The notes beneath the pieces are model-generated. The model was not told the DNA's origin. It was given only the letters and a program-made list of their open reading frames with translations, and made no database searches. This document shows, piece after piece, positions 1 through 9,900 of a stretch of 49,130 nucleotides of DNA; position 1 is the first letter of the stretch; each line of letters opens with the position of its first letter. This stretch comes from Legionellaceae bacterium (GTDB lineage Bacteria > Pseudomonadota > Gammaproteobacteria > Legionellales > Legionellaceae): NCBI GenBank assembly GCA_947504875.1, contig CANNJI010000006.1, positions 1 through 49,130 on the forward strand, read 5' to 3'. The position numbers and the translations under genes were made by a program.

Positions 1-16
1 GTGACCTTTCGGCAAG
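1..16. repeat. Left terminal inverted repeat of the IS66 element
   Basis: GTGACCTTTCGGCAAG matches the reverse complement of 2660-2675 at all 16 positions. A match of that length at both borders of a transposase unit is not expected by chance. The repeat may continue beyond the window edge. The rest of the gap to tnpC (17-275) contains AT-rich DNA, a perfect TATAAT at 248-253, and a strong ribosome-binding sequence AGGAGGT at 216-222. Confidence 0.8.
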
Positions 17-247
17 CCCGCGTAAAAATATATTTTTAAATTTATGCCTTTAGGGGTTGACAGGGTTTTTGCGTGTTTTTTGTAAATTAGCATGTAATTT
101 TGCCCTGGTTAAAACGGTACGATGAGGCTAAATCCTTACGTTATACAAGCAGATATAAACAACGCATCCAACCCCGTCCCTGCCTTAAAAATAATAATCA
201 CTCAAAAACGATCTCAGGAGGTAAAAATTGGCTTTTAAAACATGGGG

Positions 248-253
248 TATAAT
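248..253 (+). promoter_or_regulatory. Possible -10 box for the IS66 transposase
   Basis: A perfect TATAAT lies 23-32 bases before the candidate starts of the transposase gene. No good -35 hexamer is seen at the usual spacing (the position 17 bases upstream reads AAATTG), so the promoter is weak or the match is fortuitous. Confidence 0.3.
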
Positions 254-275
254 GATGCCAACTTAAGATGTTGGT

Positions 276-1943
276 GTGATGCGTATGTCTAAAAAGACGA
301 AAGCAGATAAAACGAAAATGCCCAAGGTTACAAAACTCAGCCAAGAGCAAATGGATAATTTTTTGGCCGCGATAATGAATTCAAATATCGGCGCCGAAAA
401 TGCTGAATTTGCGAAAATGCTCATCCATGGCAATGCTTGGATGGCACGGCAATTGGAGCTTGGACAATTAAGCATAGCGAAGCTGCGTAAGCTATTTCAA
501 ATTCAAGGCAGTGAGAAAGCTCCCAGTCGAAAACCTAAAAACGACCCAGCCTCATCAGATAATAAAGGTTCGAACACCGCAGAAGCGGATACAAAAGGCC
601 ATGGGCGTAACAGTGCTGATGCCTATCAAGGTGCCGCTATTGTTGAGGTTTCGCATCCTGAATTAAATCCTGGTGATACATGTCCCGCTGAAGCTTGCGA
701 TGGTCGCTTATATGAGATGAGCGAGCCTGGCGTTTTAGTCAGTGTTACGGGTGCACCATTGGCGAGTGCTACACGTTATAACATGCAGAAACTACGTTGT
801 GCTATTTGTGAGATTATTTATACAGCGCCTCTACCCAATGGTGTCAGCAATCAAAAATATGATGCAACGTTCATCGCCATGTTAATGATTAACAAGTATT
901 TTATGGCCGTGCCACTTTATCGCCAAGATAGATTACAAAACCATTTAGGCATACCCCTTCCTGCATCAACACAGTGGGATTTAATGGTTAAGTTTGAGCC
1001 GATGTTAAAGGCTTTATATAAAGCATTATCTCAAGATGCCGCCAATGGTGTGGCGCTTTGCTATGATGATACGTCTGTAAAAATCATGAGCGAAATCAAA
1101 GCCGCAAAATCAGCGCAAAAAGGTGAAAAAAGCCAACACACCTGTTACACCACAGGCATTGTGAGCCTTCATGAAGACCATCGTACGTATCTTTACATTA
1201 CAGATAATCGTACAGCAGGAAAGTGCATTGCGGACATCATGCTGATGCGCGATGCCAAATTAGACTTACCCATCATGATGTGTGACGCCTTATCAGCCAA
1301 TATTCCGCAAGGCATAGCGGATGACTTGTACATCTTATGTTTTTGCCTAGTACACGCCAGGCGACAGTTTTACGAGCTGCCCAATGGCTATGATGATGTG
1401 GCCGATCACGTAATAGGGTTAATTGGCCGTATTTATGACCATGAGGCCCACACAAAAGGTTTTAGCCACGAGAAACGACTTGCGTATCATCAAGAAAAAA
1501 GCGCGCCCGTTATGGCTGAGCTTAAATTATATCTTGAAGAGCAAAAGGCAGAGTTTGAGCCTAATTCCGTTGCTGGCAAGGCCATTGACTATATCTTAAA
1601 TCGCTGGACACAATTATCTCAGTTTTTGCGCCATCCCCATGCGCCTTTGGATACGAATATCGTTGAGCGCGCGTTGAAGCTTGTGATTCAGGTACGAAAG
1701 TCCTCTATGTTTTATAAAAGCTTAAGCAGTGCCGCCTTTGCGAGTTTCGTGCAATCGGCCCTATACAGCGCGGCTCAAAACGAGATTAACCCATGCGAGT
1801 ACATGTGCGCATTAATAGATAACGAAAAAGCGGTGATACAGAACGCACGCGCTTGGTTACCTTGGCACTACAAAGAAACGCTCAAGCAGAGCTTGGAAGC
1901 GCGCGCCACGCAGGACTCATTGCCGCCGGCTGTCCCTGATTGA
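276..1943 (+). CDS. tnpC: IS66-family transposase (TnpC)
   Basis: This is the DDE transposase that would catalyse cut-and-paste movement of the element. It is 555 aa and shows the IS66 layout: a charged N-terminal segment, the KGHGRN motif near residue 108, a zinc-ribbon-like stretch with two Cys pairs (CPAEAC and CAIC), then the catalytic core. Probable DDE residues lie in CYDDTSVKI (about 263), MCDALSANIP (about 337) and DTNIVERALK (about 462). The C-terminal IS66 motif ending in WLPWHYKETL is present, so the gene looks intact. The start could be GTG 276, ATG 279 or ATG 285; none has a good ribosome-binding site. Its last 62 bases overlap the opposing TnpB gene. Confidence 0.85.
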   Translation: MMRMSKKTKADKTKMPKVTKLSQEQMDNFLAAIMNSNIGAENAEFAKMLIHGNAWMARQLELGQLSIAKLRKLFQIQGSEKAPSRKPKNDPASSDNKGSNTAEADTKGHGRNSADAYQGAAIVEVSHPELNPGDTCPAEACDGRLYEMSEPGVLVSVTGAPLASATRYNMQKLRCAICEIIYTAPLPNGVSNQKYDATFIAMLMINKYFMAVPLYRQDRLQNHLGIPLPASTQWDLMVKFEPMLKALYKALSQDAANGVALCYDDTSVKIMSEIKAAKSAQKGEKSQHTCYTTGIVSLHEDHRTYLYITDNRTAGKCIADIMLMRDAKLDLPIMMCDALSANIPQGIADDLYILCFCLVHARRQFYELPNGYDDVADHVIGLIGRIYDHEAHTKGFSHEKRLAYHQEKSAPVMAELKLYLEEQKAEFEPNSVAGKAIDYILNRWTQLSQFLRHPHAPLDTNIVERALKLVIQVRKSSMFYKSLSSAAFASFVQSALYSAAQNEINPCEYMCALIDNEKAVIQNARAWLPWHYKETLKQSLEARATQDSLPPAVPD

Positions 1944-2226
1944 GAATAATCGCCATGGTCGTTGCGCACACTCGCTCGTCACAAGACGTGGGCCAATAAC
2001 GCAGTTTGCCTTGTGAAAATCGTTTCGTGCACAGCCAAAATCCTGTGCCGTCGTAAACCAATAGTTTGACGGCTATGCCGCTTTTGTTTCGAAAGGCAAA
2101 CACGGTCCCATTATATGGCGAACCCATGCTTTGGCGACAAAGGCCAACTAAAGCGTCGATGCCTTTGCGAAAATCAATTGGCTCAACGCGTAGATGCAGA
2201 CGGTGCTGCGTTGTGATGTGAATCAT
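1882..2226 (-). CDS. tnpB: IS66 Orf2-like accessory protein (TnpB)
   Basis: This 114-aa protein resembles IS66 Orf2: an N-terminal stretch with the family pattern of a conserved D-x-R-K-G (residues around IDFRKGIDALVGL), then GTVFAFRNKSG, VKLLVYDGTGFWL and a K-R-x-x-x-G-x-x-x-W-P end (KRFSQGKLRYWP). IS66 elements need this protein for transposition, but its biochemical role is not settled. Its start overlaps the stop of the upstream tnpA by 4 nt, so the two are translationally coupled. The 3' end runs 62 nt into tnpC on the other strand. Confidence 0.75.
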   Translation of the reverse strand: MIHITTQHRLHLRVEPIDFRKGIDALVGLCRQSMGSPYNGTVFAFRNKSGIAVKLLVYDGTGFWLCTKRFSQGKLRYWPTSCDERVCATTMAIILNQGQPAAMSPAWRALPSSA

Positions 2227-2594
2227 AGCAACGCACCGATATGAGGTAATATGTGTAATAGTACATCCGGACTAACAGAAAACGTTAATGCTCGCTCTTT
2301 ACCTTGTATAACCAATTGCACGTCTGGGTGTACTTTAGAGTCCGCCACAGGCTCATCATTCGAGGCTAAGACAAAACCTTTGTCACCAAATGCGGGACTA
2401 TAACCATCTAAACGCTGCTTAAATTGACCGCCACTAAGCCCCAGCCGACGACAAATTTTAGATCGCATGTATTGGGGATAAAGCCCTAAAGCCATGTTCC
2501 AAAGGTGCTCTGGAATCAACTCAGCGCGACTACTACGCTGCGCACGCCATTGATGAAATGATGCTTCTACAGATTTCATGCTGATGCTTTCCAT
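2223..2594 (-). CDS. tnpA: IS66 Orf1-like accessory protein (TnpA)
   Basis: This 123-aa protein has an N-terminal region of helix-turn-helix character (MRSKICRRLGLSGGQFKQRL, residues about 44-63). Its C-terminal segment (VQLVIQGKERALTFSVSP) recalls the end of IS66 TnpA proteins, which are thought to bind DNA. It overlaps tnpB by 4 nt. Identification rests on position beside TnpB and on the general pattern, so it is weaker than for tnpB and tnpC. Confidence 0.6.
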   Translation of the reverse strand: MESISMKSVEASFHQWRAQRSSRAELIPEHLWNMALGLYPQYMRSKICRRLGLSGGQFKQRLDGYSPAFGDKGFVLASNDEPVADSKVHPDVQLVIQGKERALTFSVSPDVLLHILPHIGALL

Positions 2595-2659
2595 TGAGTA
2601 AAGCTCGAATAGTTAAGAAGCCAGTACTCTACGAAATCATCTACATCATGTCACACAGC

Positions 2660-2675
2660 CTTGCCGAAAGGTCAC
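2660..2675. repeat. Right terminal inverted repeat of the IS66 element
   Basis: CTTGCCGAAAGGTCAC is the exact reverse complement of bases 1-16. The reading frame of the adjoining dioxygenase remnant runs into it, but the family-like sequence only begins after it. Confidence 0.8.
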
Positions 2676-2996
2676 CATTCATTTAACGAGCAAACCGTCG
2701 AAAGCTGCTTTAAGAAAGACGACATTCAAGCATTAGCAAAACACATGAGAGATTTTTACTCCTCTTGTCTCTGGCAAAAAGGAGACATACTCATCGTCGA
2801 TAATAAACAAGTCGTGCATGCAGGTATGCCTGGCAAAGGCCCACGCGTTATTCGTGCCATGATTTGTGATCCGCTTGAAATGAACTATTCATACTCAGAA
2901 CCAGGCACACTAAACTGTAAAACTCGAACAACAGAGAGTATTGGCGCTCAAATGATGTCTCAACAGGGAATGGATTTCTTAAATAATACAATTTAA
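2676..2996 (+). pseudogene. C-terminal remnant of a TauD/TfdA-like Fe(II)/2-oxoglutarate dioxygenase
   Basis: About 106 codons remain of what is probably a TauD/TfdA-type dioxygenase. They keep the C-terminal signature: a GDILIVDNKQVVHAGMPG stretch holding the distal iron-binding His, followed by an Arg that would bind 2-oxoglutarate (GPRVIRAMI). The N-terminal half with the HxD metal motif is missing. The frame is closed upstream by a stop at 2610-2612, and the IS66 right end lies exactly at its 5' border. A TTG at 2661 could serve as a start but falls inside the IS repeat. The gene was most likely interrupted by the IS; the missing part may lie left of the window. Confidence 0.65.
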
Positions 2997-3051
2997 TTTA
3001 TCTCAACATTTGGTGTATCATCGTTCCCTGAGTGTAAAGTGGAGCGCATGA

Positions 3052-4455
3052 ATGGCTGATATATATACAATAAAACAATGTTTAAATGGTGAAGCCCCCG
3101 TTGGAACCCCAGTAACTGTTCGCGGCTGGGTAAAAACACGTCGAGATTCTAAAGCAGGCTTATCTTTTATTTCTCTCCATGACGGCCTTTGTTTTTCACC
3201 CATTCAAATCGTTGTCACAAATGACCTGGTTAATTATGATGAGGACATTTTAAAACTAACGGCTGGCTGCTCTATTGGCGTAACGGGTATTTTGGTTGAA
3301 TCACAAGGAAAAGGCCAATCCTTCGAGATTCAAGCTGAACGCATTGATGTTATCGGTTGGATTGAAAACCCAGAGACCTATCCTATACAAGCTAAGCGCC
3401 ATACCTTAGAATTTTTACGCGAAGTAGCACACCTTCGTCCACGGACCAATACCATCGGTGCTGTTACACGGGTCAGAAGCTGTTTATCGCAAGCAATCCA
3501 TCGCTTTTTTCATGAGCGTGATTTCAGTTGGATCCATACTCCCATTATTACGGGGAATGATTGTGAAGGCGCAGGCGAATTATTTCGTGTAAGCACCTTA
3601 GACATGCTCCATTGTCCAAAAACACCGGATGGTCAACCCGATTTTTCACGTGATTTTTTTGGCAAAGAAACTTTTTTAACGGTTTCAGGACAACTCAATG
3701 TTGAGGCATATTGCCTGGCCATGTCGAAAGTCTATACTTTTGGTCCAACCTTTCGTGCTGAAAATTCCAACACAAGCCGTCATTTAGCCGAATTTTGGAT
3801 GGTAGAACCTGAACTTGCTTTTGCTACATTAGACGACATCTGTCAGCTAAGCCAAACCTTTTTACGTTATTTATGCAAAGCAGTATTAACTGAACGTGCA
3901 GATGACATGGCTTTTTTTAATGAATTCATTGATAAAACATGTATTGCACGACTTGAAAGTTTAATCACTTGCGACTTTGAAATCATGACCTATACGGATG
4001 CCATTACGGTTTTACAAAAAACCAATCATCCATTTGAATATCCCATCAGCTGGGGCATTGACTTGCAATCAGAGCATGAACGCTATTTAGCAGAAGTCTT
4101 ATGTAAAAAACCTGTTATTATCACAAACTACCCCAAAGGCATTAAAAGTTTTTACATGCGAGTTAATGATGATGGCCAAACCGTTGCCGCAATGGATGTT
4201 TTAGCCCCTGGGATTGGCGAGATTATTGGCGGCAGTCAACGCGAAGATCGTCTAAATGTTCTTGATGAGCGCATGTTGGCTTCGGGATTAAGTTTAGCTG
4301 ACTATGGTTGGTATCGTGATCTTCGTCGATATGGCACAGTTCCTCATGCGGGATTTGGTCTAGGTCTTGAGCGGCTGGTGAGTTATGTCACGGGTATCTC
4401 AAATATTCGAGACGTGATCCCCTTTCCAAGAACACCTGGTCATGCAGATTATTAA
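3052..4455 (+). CDS. asnS: Asparaginyl-tRNA synthetase
   Basis: This enzyme charges tRNA-Asn with asparagine in the cytoplasm. The 467-aa protein has the class IIb layout: an N-terminal OB-fold anticodon-binding domain (about 18-105, [16 protein letters not shown]), class II motif 2 [15 protein letters not shown] at 234-248, whose NSNTSRH core is typical of AsnRS rather than AspRS, and motif 3 GFGLGLERL near the C-terminus. Length is normal for bacterial AsnRS. ATG 3052 gives the expected N-terminus. The permease gene follows after 28 bases and may be co-transcribed. Its presence matters for the GatCAB genes further along. Confidence 0.95.
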   Translation: MADIYTIKQCLNGEAPVGTPVTVRGWVKTRRDSKAGLSFISLHDGLCFSPIQIVVTNDLVNYDEDILKLTAGCSIGVTGILVESQGKGQSFEIQAERIDVIGWIENPETYPIQAKRHTLEFLREVAHLRPRTNTIGAVTRVRSCLSQAIHRFFHERDFSWIHTPIITGNDCEGAGELFRVSTLDMLHCPKTPDGQPDFSRDFFGKETFLTVSGQLNVEAYCLAMSKVYTFGPTFRAENSNTSRHLAEFWMVEPELAFATLDDICQLSQTFLRYLCKAVLTERADDMAFFNEFIDKTCIARLESLITCDFEIMTYTDAITVLQKTNHPFEYPISWGIDLQSEHERYLAEVLCKKPVIITNYPKGIKSFYMRVNDDGQTVAAMDVLAPGIGEIIGGSQREDRLNVLDERMLASGLSLADYGWYRDLRRYGTVPHAGFGLGLERLVSYVTGISNIRDVIPFPRTPGHADY

Positions 4456-4483
4456 CACTAGACAAGAAATTTAAGGATTTAAA

Positions 4484-5860
4484 GTGGCTTCATCAAAACG
4501 TGTTTTAAGTGTTTTTTCATTGGTTATGATCAACGTTATCGCCGTTGATAGTCTACGCACACTTCCTATTTCTGCAAAACTTGGGTGTTCACTGATTTCT
4601 TATTATCTTGTTGCAGCGTTTGCATTTTTTATTCCTGTTGCTTTGGTTGCTGCAGAATTAGCAACCGCCTATCCAAATACAGGAGGAATTTATATTTGGG
4701 TCAGAGAAGCCTTTGGCAGACGCGCCGCCTTCATTACCATTTGGCTGCAATGGATCTATAATGTGGTCTGGTACCCAACAATACTGGCGTTTATCGCAGC
4801 AACCCTGGCCTATCTTTTTTCCCCCGCTCTCGCAAATCATAAAGTTTATCTACTAACAACAATCATTGGCTTATTTTGGGTATTTACCCTGCTTAATTGC
4901 TTTGGGATGAAAGTCTCGAGCATGGTGAGCACACTGGGAGCTATTTTTGGAACCATCTTACCCATGTTAGGAATTGCTGTTTTGGGACTTATTTGGATTA
5001 TACAAGGACGCCCACTGGCAATAACTCAACCCATTGAATGGCTTCCTGATTTTAGTGCCTTGGGTAACTTATCTTTGTTTTCCGTTGTTCTCTTTGGACT
5101 ACTTGGCATGGAAATGTCTGCTATCCATGCTGAAGAAGTTAAAAATCCACAGCGCGATTATCCTCGGGCCCTCTTGTACTCTACACTCATTATTTTTTCC
5201 ACACTTGTCTTTGGTTCACTGGCCATTGTGATCATGGTCCCTCAAGAGAGTTTAAATATTGTCTCTGGATTAATTGATGCATGTGATATTTTCTTTAAAG
5301 CCTATAACATGCCCTGGATGACATCGATTACGGCAATCCTGATTATTTTGGGCGGTGTCAGTGGATTATCAGCATGGATCATTGGCCCAACCAAAGGACT
5401 ATTGGTTGCAGCACACGATGGATGTATTCCAGAAGCATTTACACGAACCAACCGACATGGTGCGCCTACAACAATTTTATTACTTCAAGGGGTTATTTTT
5501 ACAATTTTAAGTTCGCTTTTTATATTGGTCGATACCATCAGTGCCGCCTATTGGATATTAAGCGCGCTCTGTGCGCAAATGGCGTTGTTGGCGTATATTA
5601 TGATGTTCAGTGCCGCAATTAAATTACGTTATAGCCAACCCAACCAGCATCGGGCTTATACCATTCCTGGTGGAAAATTAGGAATGTGGATTGTATCGGG
5701 AACAGGACTCATCTGTTGCTCACTCGCCGTTCTCATTGGATTTGTTCCTCCAACGCAAATTCCCATTGATAACCTTGCCTTTTTTGAAGCATTCTTATGC
5801 GGTGGACTCGTACTTTTTGTTGCCATACCCTGGTTTCTAGCTAAAAAAAATGGGCAATAA
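4484..5860 (+). CDS. APC-family amino-acid permease/antiporter
   Basis: This 458-aa inner-membrane protein has about 12 hydrophobic segments across its whole length. It carries an N-terminal APC-superfamily pattern (PVALVAAELATAYPNTGGIY around residues 50-70), typical of amino-acid antiporters of the glutamate/GABA type. The motif GLLGMEMSAIHAEEVKNP near residue 205 corresponds to the conserved E-x-x-A-x-x-x-x-E-x-x-x-P of that group. The substrate cannot be read from the sequence. The start is GTG 4484, preceded by AAGGA. A palindromic repeat follows the stop. Confidence 0.88.
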   Translation: MASSKRVLSVFSLVMINVIAVDSLRTLPISAKLGCSLISYYLVAAFAFFIPVALVAAELATAYPNTGGIYIWVREAFGRRAAFITIWLQWIYNVVWYPTILAFIAATLAYLFSPALANHKVYLLTTIIGLFWVFTLLNCFGMKVSSMVSTLGAIFGTILPMLGIAVLGLIWIIQGRPLAITQPIEWLPDFSALGNLSLFSVVLFGLLGMEMSAIHAEEVKNPQRDYPRALLYSTLIIFSTLVFGSLAIVIMVPQESLNIVSGLIDACDIFFKAYNMPWMTSITAILIILGGVSGLSAWIIGPTKGLLVAAHDGCIPEAFTRTNRHGAPTTILLLQGVIFTILSSLFILVDTISAAYWILSALCAQMALLAYIMMFSAAIKLRYSQPNQHRAYTIPGGKLGMWIVSGTGLICCSLAVLIGFVPPTQIPIDNLAFFEAFLCGGLVLFVAIPWFLAKKNGQ

Positions 5861-5878
5861 AGCATCTGTATCGTGCAC

Positions 5879-5985
5879 GGCATATGTACCGCTCTGATGA
5901 CTTGATGAACAGGTAAGCGCGCTGTGTCTGAGCGTAGCGAGTTTAGCGCGCTTAATCGTTCATCAAGTCGAGCGGTACATATGCC
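5879..5985 (+). repeat. Long palindromic intergenic repeat, family A, copy 1
   Basis: The outer arms GGCATATGTACCGCTC (5879-5894) and GAGCGGTACATATGCC (5970-5985) are perfect complements. Inside them are the family arms GACTTGATGAAC and AAGCGCGCT around the conserved centre GTGTCTGAGCGTAGCGAG. A 4-nt TGAT bulge interrupts the left arm. It sits between the convergent permease and outer-membrane protein genes, where it could act as a bidirectional terminator. The outer arm sequence is not shared with the other copies. Confidence 0.85.
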
Positions 5986-5987
5986 CC

Positions 5988-6851
5988 CTACTTACCATCC
6001 ATTTGTAGCAATTTAGGTTGATAAGTAATGCTGAGTTGAACTTCATTAGTATAAATATGATTCATATATAAACCACCGCCCAGCGTTTGTCCTGGTGCGG
6101 CACTCAGATTACTTGTGCCCCAATCAGCGAACTCATAACCAAGCCCAATGATCCAATTTTTATCCACCCGTTTTTGAACCCCAGCCCCAAGCGTATACGT
6201 AACAGCTAAAGCTGTGTTGGATTGAAAATATGGCGCGGGAACTTCTTGATAAATTTTAGGCGTTATTGAAAAATTGTAGGAATGATTAAATCCAAGCGCG
6301 ACACTGGTGCTAAAATAAGGCTCATAAGGTGATTGCAATTCTTTAATGAGTTTAGCTTTAAAGCCCACATGTGCATGATTCACATTATATTTATAAAAAT
6401 AATTATTAAAATCATTATCAGCGTCTTCAAGTATATCCCCATACAAGCCAACATTTGTTGCACCAGCAATAGCGATGCCCAATTGTGCTCTCATCTTTGA
6501 GCGCAGCGGACGTTCAAAGCCATAAAATAATTCGCCATCAGCAATGGCACTTGCTCCGTTCGTTGAAATATAGCTTTTTTGAACATTGGACTGCAAGAAA
6601 AAAGTTTGTGTTTTACCTGGTGTACTCCAGGCAGGACCAAAGCTAAGCGTTGCAATGCTCGAAGGTCCATCAAAATAATAATCCTCCTCGGGCGCATCTG
6701 TATTATTTTTTAGACTAGAGTAAGTTACCTTTTTTGGAGGATCCTCATGAACATCAACCCATGATGATGCATGCGTCAAGTCACTTGCTCCAATCAATAA
6801 GAGCAAACGAAAAGAACGTAAAATGAGGCACTGTTTATTATTAATGTCCAT
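5988..6851 (-). CDS. Probable outer-membrane beta-barrel protein
   Basis: The 287-aa product begins with a positively charged then hydrophobic segment (about residues 10-28) that looks like a signal peptide, ending near THA-SS. The rest is rich in alternating hydrophobic/polar stretches with many aromatic and Gly residues (for example GLGYEFADWG and VQLSITYQP near the C-terminus). This suits a small outer-membrane barrel of the opacity-protein kind that is common in Legionella relatives. No specific ligand or function can be assigned. The gene is convergent with the permease, and its stop lies 3 bases from palindrome copy 1. Confidence 0.7.
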   Translation of the reverse strand: MDINNKQCLILRSFRLLLLIGASDLTHASSWVDVHEDPPKKVTYSSLKNNTDAPEEDYYFDGPSSIATLSFGPAWSTPGKTQTFFLQSNVQKSYISTNGASAIADGELFYGFERPLRSKMRAQLGIAIAGATNVGLYGDILEDADNDFNNYFYKYNVNHAHVGFKAKLIKELQSPYEPYFSTSVALGFNHSYNFSITPKIYQEVPAPYFQSNTALAVTYTLGAGVQKRVDKNWIIGLGYEFADWGTSNLSAAPGQTLGGGLYMNHIYTNEVQLSITYQPKLLQMDGK

Positions 6852-6994
6852 CTATAAAACTTCCTGTTTATGGCGATGTTCTTGTACTCAATACTGTCAA
6901 ATTATAAAGAAACAAACAATATCTTTACATTTTATTTGCAATTCATTTTAAAACCTTTTAAATTGGATTTAAATCATAAAGGAAGGACCCCGTT

Positions 6995-9900
6995 ATGTTT
7001 AAAAAAATGACAACAGATGCGTATTTTAAAATCATCCAACAAAATCATAAAGCGTATCTCGAAACCAATATTGTGACTCATCTTGGTTTAGACCAAAATA
7101 AAAAAAACAGTGCTCTTTCTCGCTATCTTGAATGTATCAGCGATTATCAAGAAGTGATTAAAGGGGATTTAAATGAAGCCATGGAAGATCTCTCAACCAA
7201 AGACAAAATTAAAAACGCAGCCGCTGCAACAGTGATTGGCTCGGGCATTGCAGCACTTGCTTTTACAAAAACACAAAGCATACCCTCTGCTGATTTATTT
7301 GGCGCCAAAACTGCCATTCAAGGCGGATTTGCGACACTTATCGGCGCAAGCTGTAGTGCATTAGTGTATGAAGCTTGGGTATCCAGTAGCGAAAAACCCT
7401 TAAACGCAGACTATCATGCATACGTTCTGGAGATGAAGAAAGCAGGGTTCACAGATGAAAAATATGCGGAGATTGCAGGCCACTTAATGAAATTATTTCA
7501 TTACCGAGAGTGCCTACTCAACGGGCCCGTTCGCGAAGAGTTCATACAACGCTATTATACCAACGAAAAAAAATTAACCACACACAACGAGACTGATCTT
7601 AATCTCTCCATAGAAACCTACTTTATAGAACAATTAAATACTTTATTTCATGACTCATTCCACTCAATTTATGCTTTACATGATAAAGAAATTGAAGCTG
7701 AAAAAGAACTTCCTTCGTTTTTGAAATTTTTTAAACAACATTTCCAAAGTGAGGACTCCAGAAAACGCTTTACACAAAATATGCAGCTTCAATTTATGGA
7801 TGGATGTATTAAGTTTCTGAAAAAAGAAATGGAGGAACCTGGCTTTCTTGGAAAATATCTGTATTTTATCGACACAATCATTGGCTTAATGGCAGCGACA
7901 CTTGCTGTGGCTTATGTTGCAATTCATGTTTTTTTTATCTCTACGTTTGCTCTTGTCTGTATTGGTGTTATTAGCGCCTGTATGACAGCCATGTGTACAC
8001 ATTTAACCATTCTCAATACGGCATCTCTATATTATCAACGCAATACAGTCAATCGAGCCGCTATTTACCATGCGGTTGAGAGCATTACCAAAGAACAAAA
8101 ACGATTAAAAAATCTAACCAACAACACAGTTAAAACAACATCTAAAGATCTTGACGATTTAAAAAAATATGATAATAAAGAGAAAACAGGCTTTGCAAAT
8201 ATCTTGCAATTAAAACAAGAGCATACGATTGCGTTGGGTGGTGTTAGAGCATGGATCAGAGAATTTGCTAGCCGATTTCAAGAAAGTAAATTTATTCAAA
8301 TCGATTTATCTGAGCGTCTCAAATCAATTATCAGTGACGCACACGATCAAACAGTGTCGCTAGCCAATACATTAACACGTATTGTCTCATCCGCGCACCC
8401 ATACGCAGCTGATCTGACTTTATTAACGAAGTTTATCGAAGCGACAAGTCAATATATATTGAACCCAGAACATCAAGCATTTATTCATACCTTTGAATAT
8501 GTGCAAAAAACAAAAGAACAAGTTCTAGAAATAGTATCCTGTATTCCTGAACGACATATAAATGCACCCTTACCGCCCGCACTTATTGCCTTTTATACTC
8601 GAGCCATTAACGAAGGAGGCCTCGGTGGATTAATCAGTGATTTAAACCAAACAAAAACCTTAGCACCCGTTGTTGATGAGCATACACCAGCTGATGATGC
8701 CCATCCTTATCATCGGTTTCTAAAAGCTGCTCTTTTAATCGACCTCAAATTAAATGCAAGCACCAATGCATCAATGATACTCCATGGCGATGCTCATTAT
8801 AGACAAATTTTAGGCCTTTCAACCCCCCATACGCAGAACCTGGAAGAAAAAATTACCCCAGCGAACATAGAAAACTATCTGGCTAATTCATTTAATTTTC
8901 TTTGTTCACTCAACGATTATCAAAATCACTGTGGGTGGCGCGAACCATTTCAAAATCATGACCAATATATTTTATATCGTATGTTACTGATTAAACAATT
9001 AGCTAATTTAGCTGATCCCAACAATGTTCGAGTGGATAAACTGGTCAAATCAGACATCAAACGATTTGCACAGGAAAAATTAAATTGCAATGCAGAGGTT
9101 GCTTTTGATGATATTTTGAATCAGGCCTTACTGGTCGAAAAAAATCCCCACTCGGCCACAATCAAGGATCAATTCAACAAAGCTCATTCTGTAAGCGAGC
9201 TTGCATTTATCGCAAATGCCATTCGTGTTGACATTGCATATTGCTCCACAACGTTTTGCCCGCAACAACTGATTCAATTTGAAGCTCTAGATTATTTTAA
9301 AAATAACAATAACAGCTTACTCCTGGGTATCAACACGGATGATTTGCTGGTTCCTGCCTACTCGGAAGATTTTTATAACGACATGAATCAGTCTATCACT
9401 TCAACAGAGGACTTCATTACACACATTAAAACACGTCCATTATTAATTCAAACAAAAACAATCGATCGATATTATGAAGTGATTTCATCAGAAATCGAAA
9501 CCATAAAAATAAGAATTAACCGTCTCATCGAACTAGAAGCGCAACAACAACCCTTAAATAACACTGAACTTACAGCTATTATAGCCAAACTAGAAAGGTT
9601 TAAAACAACACACCTCCCGCAAACAACGACCCAATTACCAACAGCCGCACCAGTACTATCCATGAACTCATCTATACCAGAACAACACATAGCAGCAGAT
9701 CAAACAGTCGACCATGCACCAGCGCCAACACACGTTCCGGAATCGATTTTAAATGAGGTGGCCGAAGAGTTAAGCGAGATGGGTGATTTTTTTCATGAAC
9801 ATATTAGGGCTGTTTTCTCTGGCAATCTATTTGCTGACGCGAAAGAAAACCACGAGGAAGAAAAAGAAGATACCCCTACACACAACGCTTCACATGATAT

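Larger units (their letters stand above)
1..2675. mobile_element. IS66-family insertion sequence with convergent tnpC and tnpB/tnpA
   Basis: A perfect 16-bp inverted repeat bounds the element: GTGACCTTTCGGCAAG at 1-16 and its complement at 2660-2675. Inside lie an IS66-type transposase on the plus strand and two accessory genes (TnpB/Orf2-like, TnpA/Orf1-like) on the minus strand. Classical IS66 elements carry tnpA, tnpB and tnpC in the same direction; here the transposase faces the accessory pair and their 3' ends overlap. The left repeat is the first base of the window, so the left flank and any target duplication cannot be checked. The right end abuts a truncated dioxygenase gene. Confidence 0.8.

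Noticed and set aside
541-600. GGTTCGAAC resembling a tRNA T-loop
   Set aside because: It lies inside the transposase frame, with no acceptor stem or anticodon arm around it.
1273-1455. Open frame on the minus strand inside the IS66 transposase
   Set aside because: Its sequence is the antisense of conserved transposase motifs and shows no family features or ribosome-binding site.
5866-5990. Palindrome copies read as CRISPR repeats
   Set aside because: The copies are single, kilobases apart, and have no spacers between them; no cas gene is present.
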